NCBI GenBank assembly: GCA_050084515.1
Contig: CM114272.1
Coordinates: 3,534,001 to 3,598,000, forward strand
From: Blasia pusilla
Lineage: Eukaryota; Marchantiophyta; Marchantiopsida; Blasiales
Direction of reading: 5' to 3'
DNA: 64,000 bases
Below, in pieces: positions 11,931 through 22,754 of the stretch; the stretch's first letter is position 1; each line of letters starts with the position of its first letter. The position numbers and the translations under genes were made by a program. Below the pieces are notes generated by a model that did no database searches, was not told where the DNA came from, and saw only the letters and a list, made by a program, of their open reading frames with translations.

Positions 11931-12149
11931 ATATTATTATGCGAGAGTGCCTTCCTGATTTGCAAACACCTCTCTGTTTGACACATGGCAACTAAGCAGC
12001 AAGAAAATGTTTCTGCTTATATGGGCAGCAAGAAAAAAGTTTGAATTTGTGTGCAGTATCATTAATCCCTTCCCTTCACATGCTACACACTAACAAAAGT
12101 TCTTCAAAAACTTCTTTTTTTCCCGTGCATCGCATGGGCACCTTACTAG
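11928..12149. mobile_element. Short non-autonomous Helitron-like element (222 bp)
   Basis: It begins TCTATATTATTATGCGAGAG after an A and ends with the hairpin CCCGTGCATCGCATGGG followed by CACCTTACTAG, a textbook Helitron 3' end with terminal CTAG at 12146-12149. The base after CTAG is A rather than the expected T. Its left 120 bp resembles 53531-53665. It directly abuts or overlaps the preceding element. Confidence 0.65.
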
Positions 12150-12612
12150 AATAGTTACAAAACACCTTCAACCTAACCAATAATTAAATTGCCCAAAACT
12201 CAAAAAAAATATAAGACCATGCAAAAAAATTGAGAGGAGAGAGGTGAAATAGGTTTCCTCTATAATAAAAAAAATAAATAATATATTCATGAATATCCAA
12301 ACCAATGGGCAGGTGAGAAATGATGGAAAAAAAATTAATGAAACTTTTTGTCCTTGAGATTCTTACATTTTTGTTGATTAATTTATTTTTCCAACTTAGA
12401 GTCTTCCTTGTTGTTCGTTGTTTAACATCTTCATATTAAGACTAAATTTAGAACATTCCTCCTCTTGTTTCCTCTATTTCTTCCAACATTTCCTTGCAAA
12501 ATTATTCGAGTGTTTTATTTTTCTAAGATTCAACCTTCAAAGTTTTTTGAGTTTTTTAAATTTTTATACATTTCTTCTATAACTCAATGCAAAAATAACA
12601 TATGCCTACAAA

Positions 12613-13266
12613 CTAGATTTTTCCCCGGTAGATGGTAGATGTTGTTGATTAGATTTGAAAAGACCTCTTCATCTTTAGGATTTGGGTTGGTCTTCCCTTT
12701 AGGGTGAAATTTTCCAAGATATCAAGAAACATTTGAATCAACAAATACACAAATTTTCATGTCAAGATCATATACTTGGAAAATAGAAAAGAAGTCATTT
12801 TTCCTCAGCAGATCTTATAATATAGGTCTTGAAAGACGTGTTCGTTTAATTTTAGAGTTTCAGATTATCTTCCATTTAAGGAAAAAAATTTCCGAGTTTG
12901 ATGAAAATATTCTTATCAATATATAGAAAAAAATTCAGGTAAATATCATATATTTTTAAAATATAAAAAGATAGAATTATCCTTTTTCCTTAGTAGATCT
13001 TATGAGGTAAGTCTAAAACAACCTTCTCATTTTTAGGCTTTGGGTTTAATTTCTATTTCCCATAGAACTTTGCAAGATATTTTGAAACACTCTAATCAAC
13101 AAGTAGAAAAATAATTCAGGTCAAGATCATATACCTCAAAATTATGAAAATTAGATCTCATTGCATAGGTCTAAGAATTTCAAGATTTCTGAAAAAAACT
13201 CCCATTAATAAGTAGAAAAAGATTAAGGTTAAGATAATATACAAAAAAGATGAAAAATACATGACT
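12613..13266. repeat. Satellite-like tandem array, block 1 (~4 units of ~180 bp)
   Basis: Units start at about 12613, 12795, 12981 and 13153 (the last one partial). Each runs from a TTTTTCCTTAGTAGATCTTA-like start through a TAGGTCTA block, a TTTTTAGG(C/G)TTTGGG block, TTTGCAAGAT, AATCAACAAGTA and AAGATCATATACCT. Units diverge by many substitutions but keep this order. Confidence 0.75.
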
Positions 13267-14589
13267 TTTTTGAATGTCTCAAGAACTTTTGAACATAACC
13301 TTTTAATCGTTAAGTGTGTAATTCGTTCCTGAAGAAGATCACTCTTATCTCTTCAAAGACCCATTTATTAACAAAATGATTCATTTAAGGATTTCTTCTT
13401 TCCAACTTCATTCAACTCACCCTTCTTCAAACACTCTCCCATAGTAGAACATTCAATACTCCGGCGAGAGGTCCTCTCAAGCGAAAGAAGAATCATATTC
13501 TTTCGAATTGGACTCGTGATCAATACGAAAGAAAATCAAAAAGATCGTAGTGCTTAGATGGCTCTCCCTACTCTCAGATTCCAATCCATCATGGCATGTT
13601 AGTGTCTCTCTAAAAGATTTCATACATCGATCTCAGTGCACATTCTTTTTCTCCCGAATCCGAAACCATACACTCACATTCTACAAACCCAATTGAATAC
13701 AAACTCACACCGCCGCACTTCAAAATACAAAAAGTGGAATACTTCCTATTTCATAAGAGACATATGGGGACTCCAAAAATGCACAAGCTTAAGACTCCAC
13801 TCCCTCTTAAGCTCGGATCATTCCAAAAGTGTATCTATACTCTTACTTGAATAATTCTTCCTCCTCTGAGGCTTTTTAAATACCCTTCAATAAGATCCGT
13901 TCTTAGGATATGAAATGTTTCTTCCTACCAAGCTGTTTCTTGGAATCTTGCTAACTACTTAATCAAATGGTCTATCTTTATTTTCTTCTCATCATGCTAA
14001 ATCAGCTGATTGAAACCTTGTACCCCTTTTAGAATTCCTCCAAGCATTGTGTCTTTTCATAGCCTAACTACCTCTTTCCTATGTGAAGAGTCTTCGGATT
14101 TTTTTGAGTCTTTGTTACGATGATCTTTAGTCTTCGCCAAAAATGTTTCTTCGTTCTCACTTAGTCTTCTTCAATCTGTCTATATTGCTCTCTTTGCAAA
14201 GACTCTATAGTCATCATTAAGATCTTCTTAAGTCTTCATTTAAGTTCTTTGTTCCTCGGAACAAAGATATAGTCTTCACAAAGATTGTACGGATTCCAGC
14301 GAGTTTTAATCTTCTCATTGGAGAGACCTAGTTTGAACACATCCTAAGTCTTTGTCTTTATATTCTTCTCTTCTTTGTCTTCCTGAAGTATGTTCCCACA
14401 CATTTTGTCATTTGTCTAGGATTCCTTGTCTTCTTCAACTTCTTCACCCTATCTTTGGAACTCATTCCATATACTCTTCTCAACTTCTAATCCAATTCCA
14501 TGTTGTTGCTACTATATACTAATTTACAAAAATGTCCTATTCTACATCGTAAATCTTCAAAAATTTAAAATTTCTCTAAGGTAGGTTTC
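13267..14589. other. Insertion between satellite blocks; includes AGTCTTC-rich tract
   Basis: This stretch interrupts the satellite. A small frame at 13636-13854 is unsupported by any motif. From about 14085 to 14450 the plus strand is pyrimidine-rich, with many degenerate copies of AGTCTTC and TTTGCAAAGACT. The same texture recurs at 60640-61075 and, reversed, at 63483-63990. No gene is supportable. Confidence 0.45.
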
Positions 14590-14955
14590 ACACTTTTTTT
14601 CTTTAGTAAATCTTATCATATAGGTCTAAAATGATCCTTTCATTATTGAGTTTTGGGCCTTTCTATAATTTAGAGTGATATTTTACAACTTTATTCTAAA
14701 CATTCACATCAAAAAGTAGATAAAGTTTCAAATAAAGATCATATAGTGTAACACGGAAAAGATGAATTAGTCTTTTTTCCTTAATACTTCTTATTGGGTA
14801 TTACGTCTAAAAACAACTTTTTATTTCTAGTGTTGGGGTTGATCTTCCATTGAAGATAAAAAATTTCAATGTTGTCAAAACACTCCAAAAAAACAAGTAA
14901 CTAATGTTTCAAATCAATAGCAATGAAAAATACACAAGGCCTTTTTCCCAAGATT
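14590..14955. repeat. Satellite-like tandem array, block 2 (2 units)
   Basis: Two units start at about 14590 and 14771 with the same order of blocks as block 1. They show that the array was once continuous across the insertions. Confidence 0.7.
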
Positions 14956-15424
14956 AAACAAAAACACACTTGTCCATCCATGGACACGCCCAATGGGTAC
15001 CGCACCTAGGTTTTTTTTGGTACTCCGATGGCCCATACAAGCTAAGGATGCGAGAACGGATGTAGGCTCGGATTAAGGTAAGTGAGTAGGGATCGAATGG
15101 ATGTGCGGAGTATGAACCCTTGCGAAGCCCGCATGGAGCCTGCCCTCAGTCCGCACAGGGCCCACAGATGGTCTAAGTTTTGCAAGTTGGCCCATCCAAT
15201 ACGCACCATATGCGAGCTAAAGTAGGCCTTGCACGAGCTTAGGGCAGGCGGATGTGGGCTAGGCGCGTTAGTATGGGTCATACACATGCTACAAAACGAG
15301 TGGCACAAGTGGGAAATAGGTTGGTGGACTAGATGCAGGTTGGCCAAGCCTAAATGTATGTTGCAAGCACGGCAGGCCGCGGGAACCTGAGCCCACACAA
15401 ATATATCCATCCTTGCAACGAACC
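14956..15424. mobile_element. GC-richer insertion within the satellite, possible MITE
   Basis: About 450 bp whose base composition is clearly richer in GC than the flanking satellite. It starts near TGTCCATCCATGGACACGCC and ends near ATATATCCATCCTTGCAACG. The short shared CCATCC suggests terminal repeats, but I could not define clean inverted repeats or a target duplication. The minus-strand open frame inside lacks recognisable motifs. Confidence 0.3.
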
Positions 15425-15427
15425 TTG

Positions 15428-16135
15428 CTTTTTCCTTGAGAAATCTTAGAGTAGGTCTAGAACGACCTTTTCATTTTTAGGCTTTGGTTTGAACTTGCAT
15501 TTGATATGAAATTTTATAAGGTGTTTATATAGAAACATTCTAATGAAGAAGTACACAAATATTGAGATCAAAATCATATACCTCAAAAAAATAAAAAATG
15601 CATTAATATTTTTTTCCTTAAAGATCTTATTGCGTTGGTCTAGAATGACCTTTTCATTTTTAGGGCTTAGGTTGATCTTCTACTTAAGGGGCTATTTTGA
15701 TTGGTGTTTGGAAACACTAATAAAAAATACATAAATATTAGGTTTAAGACTACATACAAAGAAAAGGTAAAAAATTCAAAAGTCCTTTTCCTTAATAGAT
15801 CTTATTGCTTAGTTCTTGAATGACCTTTTCATTTTTAGGGTTTGGATTGATCTTTCATTTGTAATGTTATTTTGCAAGGTTTTGGAAACACTCTCATCAA
15901 CAAGTACATAACGTCCCGAATGAATATCATATACCTAAAAAGATGAAAAATTCACAAGTCTTTTCTCCTTAGTAGATTTTATCGCGTAGATCTAGAAGGA
16001 AATTTTTACTTTTAGAGTTTTGGTTTATCTTTCGTTTAGGATTTGGGATAAATTTTGCAAGGTTGTTGGAAAAAATCCCATGAATAATTTTACAAAATCT
16101 CAAATCAAGATCATACATCTAAATTTGACATTTCA
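15428..16135. repeat. Satellite-like tandem array, block 3 (4 units of ~176 bp)
   Basis: Units start at about 15428, 15608, 15783 and 15958. They share GACCTTTTCATTTTTAGG and AAGATGAAAAATTCACAAGT blocks. These are the best-conserved units of the array, with a period of 175-180 bp. Confidence 0.8.
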
Positions 16136-16253
16136 AAAGTCAAATACATTTTTTATTTGACAATATATTATGTTTGCACAATAGATTGCAAAACACAAAA
16201 AAATTATAGCTTTGATATCATATAAGAAAATTAAATGTAAATGAATTGAAAAA

Positions 16254-16899
16254 TGTCGTGCGCATATACATCGCTACGCAACATATATCGCTGTCACCAA
16301 CCACACACACAAACACGCACCATCCCATGCTAACTCATGGCATCCAAACAACGAGACAAGAAGTACCAAAATATCTCCAATAAAATAAGATCCAATCTCT
16401 CTCTACACCATCTCACACCATAGCTCTCAAGGGTGTGCACTCTCTCTCATGTCAAACCAAACCCACTCTCCTAATGAGAGGTTTGGGTTACATTCACAAG
16501 GCAAGGAAGACCATAGTTCCGTCGCCTCATGCCAAGAGGTTCAACAAAGAGAGAATGAGCTCTCAAGTTCTCTCTCCTTGAGGTATCCCTCCCCTCTCCC
16601 CTCCCAAGCTCTCTCCATGGTAACCTATGCTCCCAAGTCACCTCCTTGGCTCTTAACCTAATGTAGGAGGTCAAGGGCCACTTACCAAAAATGGAAAGTT
16701 GATCATATACTCAAAATGGTATTTATCTAAAATAGTAAGTTTCTCAATATGACTCCAAATGAGCCGAAACAAAGGGGAAACCTACTCTCTCAGGTTTTTC
16801 GGGGCCTAAGTAGGTCATCCTCGACCTATAGAGCTTGTCCTCCACTACTCACAAAGGCGCTCTACTAGATCTCATCGATCTATCATAAAAGATGTGATA
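16254..16899 (-). repeat. 3' LTR of copy A
   Basis: This 646-bp sequence aligns along its length with 44658-45298 (copy B) and, for its core, with 25806-26323. It starts TGTCGTGCGCATATACATCG and ends GATGTGATA, a mutated form of the GACGTGACA seen in copy B. The outer ~128 bp (16254-16381) are absent from the copy A 5' LTR but occur a second time just inside this LTR. Confidence 0.8.
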
Positions 16900-16901
16900 G
16901 T

Positions 16902-17036
16902 TGTCCTACGCATACACATCGCTACACAACATACATCGTTGTCATCGAACACACACACACACACACAACACGCACAATCCCATGCTAACTCATGGCATCC
17001 AAAAAACAAGACAAGAAGTACCAAAATATCTCCAAT
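16902..17036 (-). repeat. Second copy of the LTR end, immediately internal to the 3' LTR
   Basis: 16902-17036 repeats 16254-16381 with scattered differences. Both run from TGTC...CGCATA through a CA-rich run to CTAACTCATGGCATCCAAA and AAGTACCAAAATATCTCCAA. Only two bases separate it from the 3' LTR, so the sequence reads as LTR end joined to LTR start. In copy B the same place holds TGTCGTGTGC followed by a very long CA run. Confidence 0.75.
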
Positions 17037-17216
17037 CGCCCCCCTAGCTAGTGGTTAGATCCCTCTAACTCCAAATAGCCATTTATCCCTACCTACCATG
17101 ACAAACATCTCTCGGACGCTAAGAGCAAGAAGGTCGGGTGCTCATGTGGCCCCATCGTTAGTCGCCTTCTTGTCATCCATATCACAGACACAAGTCAGAA
17201 TGTAGAACTACCTACT

Positions 17217-17363
17217 TTATGTACATCTAGGACACATCCATCGTCCCTGAGGAACCCTAGTGAGAGGTGGTGTCAAACATGCCATATGCCATCTTCTTGA
17301 ACACCCATCCCAGACTAGCATAGTGGCTACACCACAGGCAGAACCACACAACACACACCGCAA
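17217..17363 (-). pseudogene. C-terminal PHD finger of copy A
   Basis: The last ~48 residues of the polyprotein read from GLRCVLC through WHMACLTPPLTRVPQGRW to MCPRCT and a stop. The C-X2-C, H-X2-C and final C-X2-C are present and the tail matches a PHD finger (C4HC3). The third zinc ligand is Trp (LVWDGCS), whereas copy B has Cys there but lost the fourth. PHD fingers read histone H3 tails; the place after integrase is where chromodomains sit in other gypsy lineages. Its use in insertion targeting is inference. Confidence 0.8.
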
Positions 17364-18530
17364 GCCTGTAGGAACTATTGCTAAGCTTGGATCAACTATA
17401 CCGTCAATGTTTGGAAGATGACATGGCGCACAGTTACGCACATGGTCCTTCCAAACCATACCATCGCGTCCCTCCAATAAGAGAACACCGGATGGCAAAA
17501 CCTCACGCACTCTCAAGATGGTGCATCTGTAGTCACATCCAACGTTATGGGTACCGTTTGCTGCAAGAAGACATAGTCTCCCTCATGAAACCTCCGGATA
17601 GTAAGTCGATAACCACCTCCCCGAGTAGTCACATACCTCAATGTATCCCGATGTTGCGCAATCGCCAAGTTCTCAAACGCCATGGGCATCACTCTCCGAA
17701 ACAACTCAGCCCTCTCAAAACATGCTCACATCCATACATGAGGGTCATCAAGGTTCAACACCTCACCAGTATCTCGACGAATGGCCGTTGGTAAATCTCG
17801 CTCTCGGCCATAAAGCAACAAGTAATGTGAGAAAGACGCTAAGGATGCTTGCTTGCTGAATTTGTATCCCATCGCCAACCACGGCAACTGAAGGTCCCAA
17901 TCTCCTAGGTGATCTCTCTGCAAGCCATACTTGCGTAGTCCTCTCTTCACCGTCTGCATAACTCGCTCCTCTAGTCCATCCGCCTCAGCATGATCTCGCA
18001 AAGTAGTGCGGTGGTCGATCAGTGCCTCATCACACAAGGCCTGAAACTCCCCCCGGAACTCTGTACCTTGGTTTGTCAACACCTCAGCTGGTGCGCCGTA
18101 ATGACTCAACACTCGATCTAGGAAGGCATACGAAACTCCCTCACTCGCTTTATCAAGCAATGCAACCAACTATATCCACTTTGAGAAGTGCTCGACCACC
18201 ACCAACACATAACGACTATGGCGCTCCGTCAAAGGCAAAGGTCCTGCACAATCCAAAGTCCATCTATAACCTAAACCCATGATCGGAAGTGGATGCAACT
18301 GTGGAGTTAGAGCATTGAACGATGCTCGGACCCGATCACACGCCATGCATCTAGCAACAAACTGCTGAACGTCACTTTGCATGCCTCGCCACCAATACTG
18401 AATCTAGAGCAAGCTGTACGTCCGCTTCACTCCAAAATGACCCACCTCCTCGTGGGCATGACGCACCAAATGTGCTCTCTACAAAGGATGAGGTACTACA
18501 CGCACTCTACCATCCTCTCACACTCGCAAC
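17364..18530 (-). pseudogene. Integrase of copy A
   Basis: In order: a zinc-binding HHCC module (HAHEEVGHFGVK near 18440-18470 and CMACDR near 18325), then the DDE core with WTLDCAGPL (first Asp), LTNQGTEFRGEF (second catalytic position, Asp replaced by Asn in this copy) and EADGLEERVMQTVKRGLRK (the catalytic Glu). A C-terminal region follows (ILPSGVLLLEGRDG) leading into the PHD finger. Integrase joins element DNA to the chromosome. The Asp-to-Asn change and frame breaks indicate inactivity. Confidence 0.88.
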
Positions 18531-19156
18531 ACATGTGTGCCCTCCCACCGAAACTGTCTGGCTTGTTGTAGGATCCGATCCCGCTCTCTAGAACCCACTA
18601 TACTTGCGACGCTGCGAGTACCCAAGTACTCCAAGACCACTCCATCGTCGTGAATGTCTCGGCCACCTGTCGTCTCCTCACCGGCCTTTGGATCTAAGGA
18701 CTCTCCATCAGACCTCGCCATTGAAGTCTCCGCAATGTGGCTCTTCATAGCCAACAAGCCCAAATAGGCTGACGCATGCCATCCTGGCACCAACTCCTCA
18801 TCACTCTCACCATGCCAACGAGCTTTAGTCGCATCTTGCTGACTCGAACATGGATTACGGCTCAGACCATTTGCATCATGGGTGAGCATCCCAGGTCTAT
18901 GTATCACCTGGAAGTCATACTCCTGCAACAAAAGAGTCCACCTGGTAAGCTTCCCTATAAGTGTGTCATACTCCATCAACCACTTAAGTGGCTGATGATC
19001 AGTAATGATGGTAAAGGGATCGCCGAATAGATAAGATCTAAAATGTGCGACAGCCCACATTGCAGCCAAGCACTTACCCTCATACGAGCTATACTGCGCT
19101 TCTGCAACATTTTTCGAGCAACTAGCATAAGCCACCACAACTTGAAGTACCGTCAA
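18518..19156 (-). pseudogene. RNase H region of copy A, N-terminal part deleted
   Basis: VVAYASCSKNVAEAQYSSYE, CLAAMWAVAHFRSYLFG and ITDHQPLKWLM identify the Ty3/gypsy RNase H. The segment carrying the first catalytic Asp (TDWSMLGLGAVLTQ in copy B) is missing: RT residues GLANFY are joined to VVAYA through about six unrelated codons and a stop. RNase H removes RNA from the RNA:DNA hybrid; this copy cannot. Confidence 0.88.
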
Positions 19157-19962
19157 TAGAAGTTCGCCAATCCCATGAATGCACGAACTCGACTCACATC
19201 TGTAGGGTGTGGAATGCGTGAAATAGCCTCTACCTTTGTCCGTTGCACACCAAGGCCCCCTGGGTATTTCGTATGACCCAAGTACTCAATCTGGTCGTAG
19301 AAGCACTTGCACTTGCTTGGATATAGCTTCAGCCCATGTAACTGCAATTGTCAAAATACCTCCTCTAGATGTCGCTCATGCTCCTCAACCGTGGCGCTAA
19401 AGACTATGATGTCATCAATATAACACCTAGCAAAATCCAGACCTTCCAAGATCCTATCCATGACCCTCTGAAAGTCAGCCGGGGCGTTCTTTAACCCGAA
19501 TGGTAAGAACCGCCACTGGTACAAACAATCCTTCCCATGAGGATCGATGCCCCAAAATGCCATCTTTTGCCTGTCCTCTAATCTGATAGGCAGCTGATGG
19601 TATCCGGCTTGCAAATCCAATGAACTGAAAACCTTTGCATATCGAATTGCATCAGAGATCCCCTCAGGGTTGGGCATGGCATACCTATCGACCTTTGTCT
19701 ACTGATTGATAGGTTGATAATCTCTACATATTCGCCTATCCGTCCAGTTGCCATGCACATCCTTCTTGGCAGGCATGATAGTGGTAGATGCATACTCTCC
19801 ATGCGACATCTCCACTAGTCCTGCTCCAACCAAGTCCTTGCTCCTACTCTGAATCAGAGCCCTCTCCATGTCACTGTACTTGTAGGGTCGTCGAAAGATC
19901 GGCGTGTCACTCGAAAACTCAATGTGGATCCCTGGACCCTTCAGTGTACCCAAATCATGCAT
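19157..19962 (-). pseudogene. Reverse transcriptase of copy A
   Basis: Blocks follow the gypsy RT order: PAKKDVHGNWTDRRICRDYQ, VFSSLDLQAGYHQLPI, WRFLPFGLKNAPADFQRVMD and the catalytic CYIDDIIVFS, with YIDD at 19411-19422. Then come LYPSKCKCF and FMGLANFY. An in-frame stop splits the domain near 19698 and another lies near 19350. The enzyme copies element RNA into DNA. Confidence 0.93.
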
Positions 19963-20358
19963 ACTAAATAGCTCTTATAACTCCCAAGGAATTGATGTAT
20001 CCGACGCCACTCTCCTCCTGTCAACTTAGGGCCCATATCTGGCTCCCAAGTCTCCATCATGACTACGATAAGAATCTTTGGCACGGATTTCGATGGTTGC
20101 TATGGTGCAATCCCGTCTCGGAAAATAGAACTCCCATCTCCACGTGTAGTACCCGGAACCACGCTCGATGTTGTGGCTATCATCTCTTGGCGTACGTGCA
20201 AAACATCCCAAGAAGTCCAAGCGTGTCTCTCCTAATCACCCCTAGTGTATCGATCTCCTCGGGTCTCGGCGCCCTTAGCCAGTGCCTCAACCATCTCGGT
20301 AGGCATGGGGCTCACCAACGCAACAACTGTGATCTGTTGCATCCTCAAACGATGCTGC

Positions 20359-21449
20359 TCAGCTACTCCTAAGCTGAAAATCCATGTCAAGCAGTTTAGG
20401 TCCATCATCTGACCCAAGACGTCGTGATGCCTCCGATAGTGACGGTACTACCGTCACTTGTGTGGGGAATCCCATCGCTTGCTCTTGCTCATCGGCGTTG
20501 GGCTCCATCAACCTCTGTACTTGGTCATCCCAAAACAAGCTAGGTCCGGCCTCCTTGAATGCATAGGAAGCGGGAAAACTCACCAATGTTGGAAAGGCGG
20601 TTCATGGCATGCCAATCATGTTGACCACAGTCAACGGCAGTGGATCATCGTGCCTCACTGCTTGTGATCGACGGCCTGGATCCAATATAGAAACCACCAA
20701 CAAATCGGAGGGACGCTCCACTCTCGCACAAGCCCTTCGCAATACCTCATGTGGTACCAAGTTGGTCCACCAAAGACGCAGGTGATGTGCTCGTGAACCC
20801 ACACTCGTTGCATCTGACAACACTGCCGGGCCGATCCATGCGCGCACTTGATGTGCACTCGTCACCACGCGGGACCTTGAATCGCCCAAAATTGGCACAT
20901 TCTCCAAAATGTATGTTGGAGAACGAGACTGATGCTCTTGTAAATGTCGCAAGATCCACATCATCTCCCAAAACAACCTGGACCGAGTGTCAGCTAACCC
21001 GCTACCTCATCCAACACTCGATTGGCTGTGACACAGCCAACCGGCAATGACCAAGTCTATGGTCCCTACCCGCTCCAAGTCCTGCGCCCCAACAATGAAA
21101 TGTCCCTCGGTAGGGAACTCAGGTAACCCTGAATGATGGACGCAGACAACAAGTTGAGAAAACAGAGGTGTAACAGCACCATATGGTGAAGTGAATCGCG
21201 CCTCGCAACATCATCAATCTCCACATACAATTACTACTGCACGCGCACTCCAGCGTGCAAAACAACAACTAACCCAGTGCTGATCCCTCCAAAGAGATCC
21301 AACACCTGAGTACCCTTCTCTGGGATGCACCACATAATCGGGATGGTGTCCAAAGGGGTCATAGCAGCACTCCTGCCTACCTGGGGTTCCTCTGACCCGT
21401 CACACTCTAGTGCAAATGTCTCGCTCCCACGTATTCTGCACATGCTCAA
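20359..21449 (-). pseudogene. C5-cytosine DNA methyltransferase domain of copy A
   Basis: Minus-strand motifs occur in canonical, unpermuted order: I VLDLFGGISTGL (21282-21305); IV at the catalytic loop, here GWLCHSQS with Cys at 21031-21033 (copy B has GWPCQGQS); VI YILENVPILGD (ENV at 20896-20904); VIII AHHLRLWWTNL (about 20755-20785); IX EQAMGFP (MGFP at 20464-20475); X LGQMMDLN (about 20391-20417). The family transfers a methyl group from S-adenosylmethionine to cytosine C5. It sits between protease and RT in the same polyprotein direction. Frameshifts and the altered PCQ motif mean this copy is dead. Unpermuted order argues against a plant DRM origin; a closer source cannot be named by eye. 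Confidence 0.88.
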
Positions 21450-21789
21450 TGGCTAAGCGTCGAAGCTCCTCAGTCGAGCCCAAACCGGCATCTCTCCTCC
21501 ACGGACTAATGCGGCTACCATGACACTTATGTGTATAGAAATTTCAGGAACGGGAGTATCCTCTGCATGGACATGTCCCTCAATCAAATCACTAGGCCAA
21601 GTGATGGCATTGCTAAATGCTGCTAAGGTTGTCATCTGTCCTGGCCATCGCTTGATCACTTCACTTGTGAATCGAACGAGTAGTGAGCTAAGGCGCCCAT
21701 CACTTGACTTCCATCCTTGTCTGTAGGACGCTGACTCCTCCTAGTAATCCAAGATAAACCCCATCGGGTATAACACTGCTCCACCAACC

Positions 21790-22073
21790 AAGACGTCGTA
21801 GGACTCTACATCAATCACTATCGCCTTGGCTCGCACGACAGACTCATCTCTAGGATATCCCGGGCGAATCCTAACCACGACCTCCTATCACTTGATATAC
21901 TGTGTGGTACTTGCTCCACCCAAGGATGTCTGTATCCGGAATAGGCAACGCTCCATATCGGTTCTCGTCAAGCCCAATCCTCTGAATGACGATTTTCCCA
22001 ACATCAAGGGTTGCGCTCCTGAATCCAACAAGACACATTGCGAACTAAAAGCTCTACCTTTAAGACTCACCAA
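21790..22073 (-). pseudogene. Aspartic protease region of copy A
   Basis: LLDSGAQPLMLGKSSFRGLG contains the retropepsin triad D-S-G, with DSGA at 22014-22025. It is followed by VLVGGAVLYPMGF near 21770-21800. The protease processes the polyprotein. The active-site triad is intact, although the reading frame is broken downstream. Confidence 0.82.
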
Positions 22074-22754
22074 CTAGAAGACCTCTCCCTGGTTATCCAG
22101 CAACACAACACTAGGAGAAACCATGGCACGCTCTATTGCGCGTCTAGCGGGCATCTCCGCCATCCTCGCAGTTGCAGCCTGCCATGAATCTGACGTGGAC
22201 GGCCCAAGCATCTGCTCCAAGGGCAGGTCTATCACCTCCTCTGCAATCACCTCTGAACGTGTAGGAAATCCAACTCTACGCTCACATAGTGTAGTGGCCA
22301 GCTGAAAAACCTCAAGGGGCGTACCCCCCAACGTCATAACATCGGAAGCAGAAAATAAAGGAGCGCGGTATACAACAGTGGCCGCCCCCAACAACGTGTT
22401 CGACACATGCCCCTTCTGAGCATCAACAATAGGAGTCGTTGCACTCGCTTCTCCCATCGCCCTCCGTGCCTGCACACCAACAACATCACCTACTCTCCAA
22501 GAACTCTAATCATGACCCATCAATGGGGTCCTCATCGCCTCTGACAACGTGAAAGATTGAGGAAGCCTAGTCTGTTTTCTAGCTTCCCCTCGTTGTGCAT
22601 CCAACTCTGCGGCTGCTCCACGCGTAACAACTCTAGCGGCCTCAATTTGGGCAACCCCGCACATCCAACCAGGATCCTCCATGTCTCTCGCTGCTCCATA
22701 TGATGTCGATGCCACGGATCCGGCATCAGGTAACCTCAATGCTATAGCGGCAAT

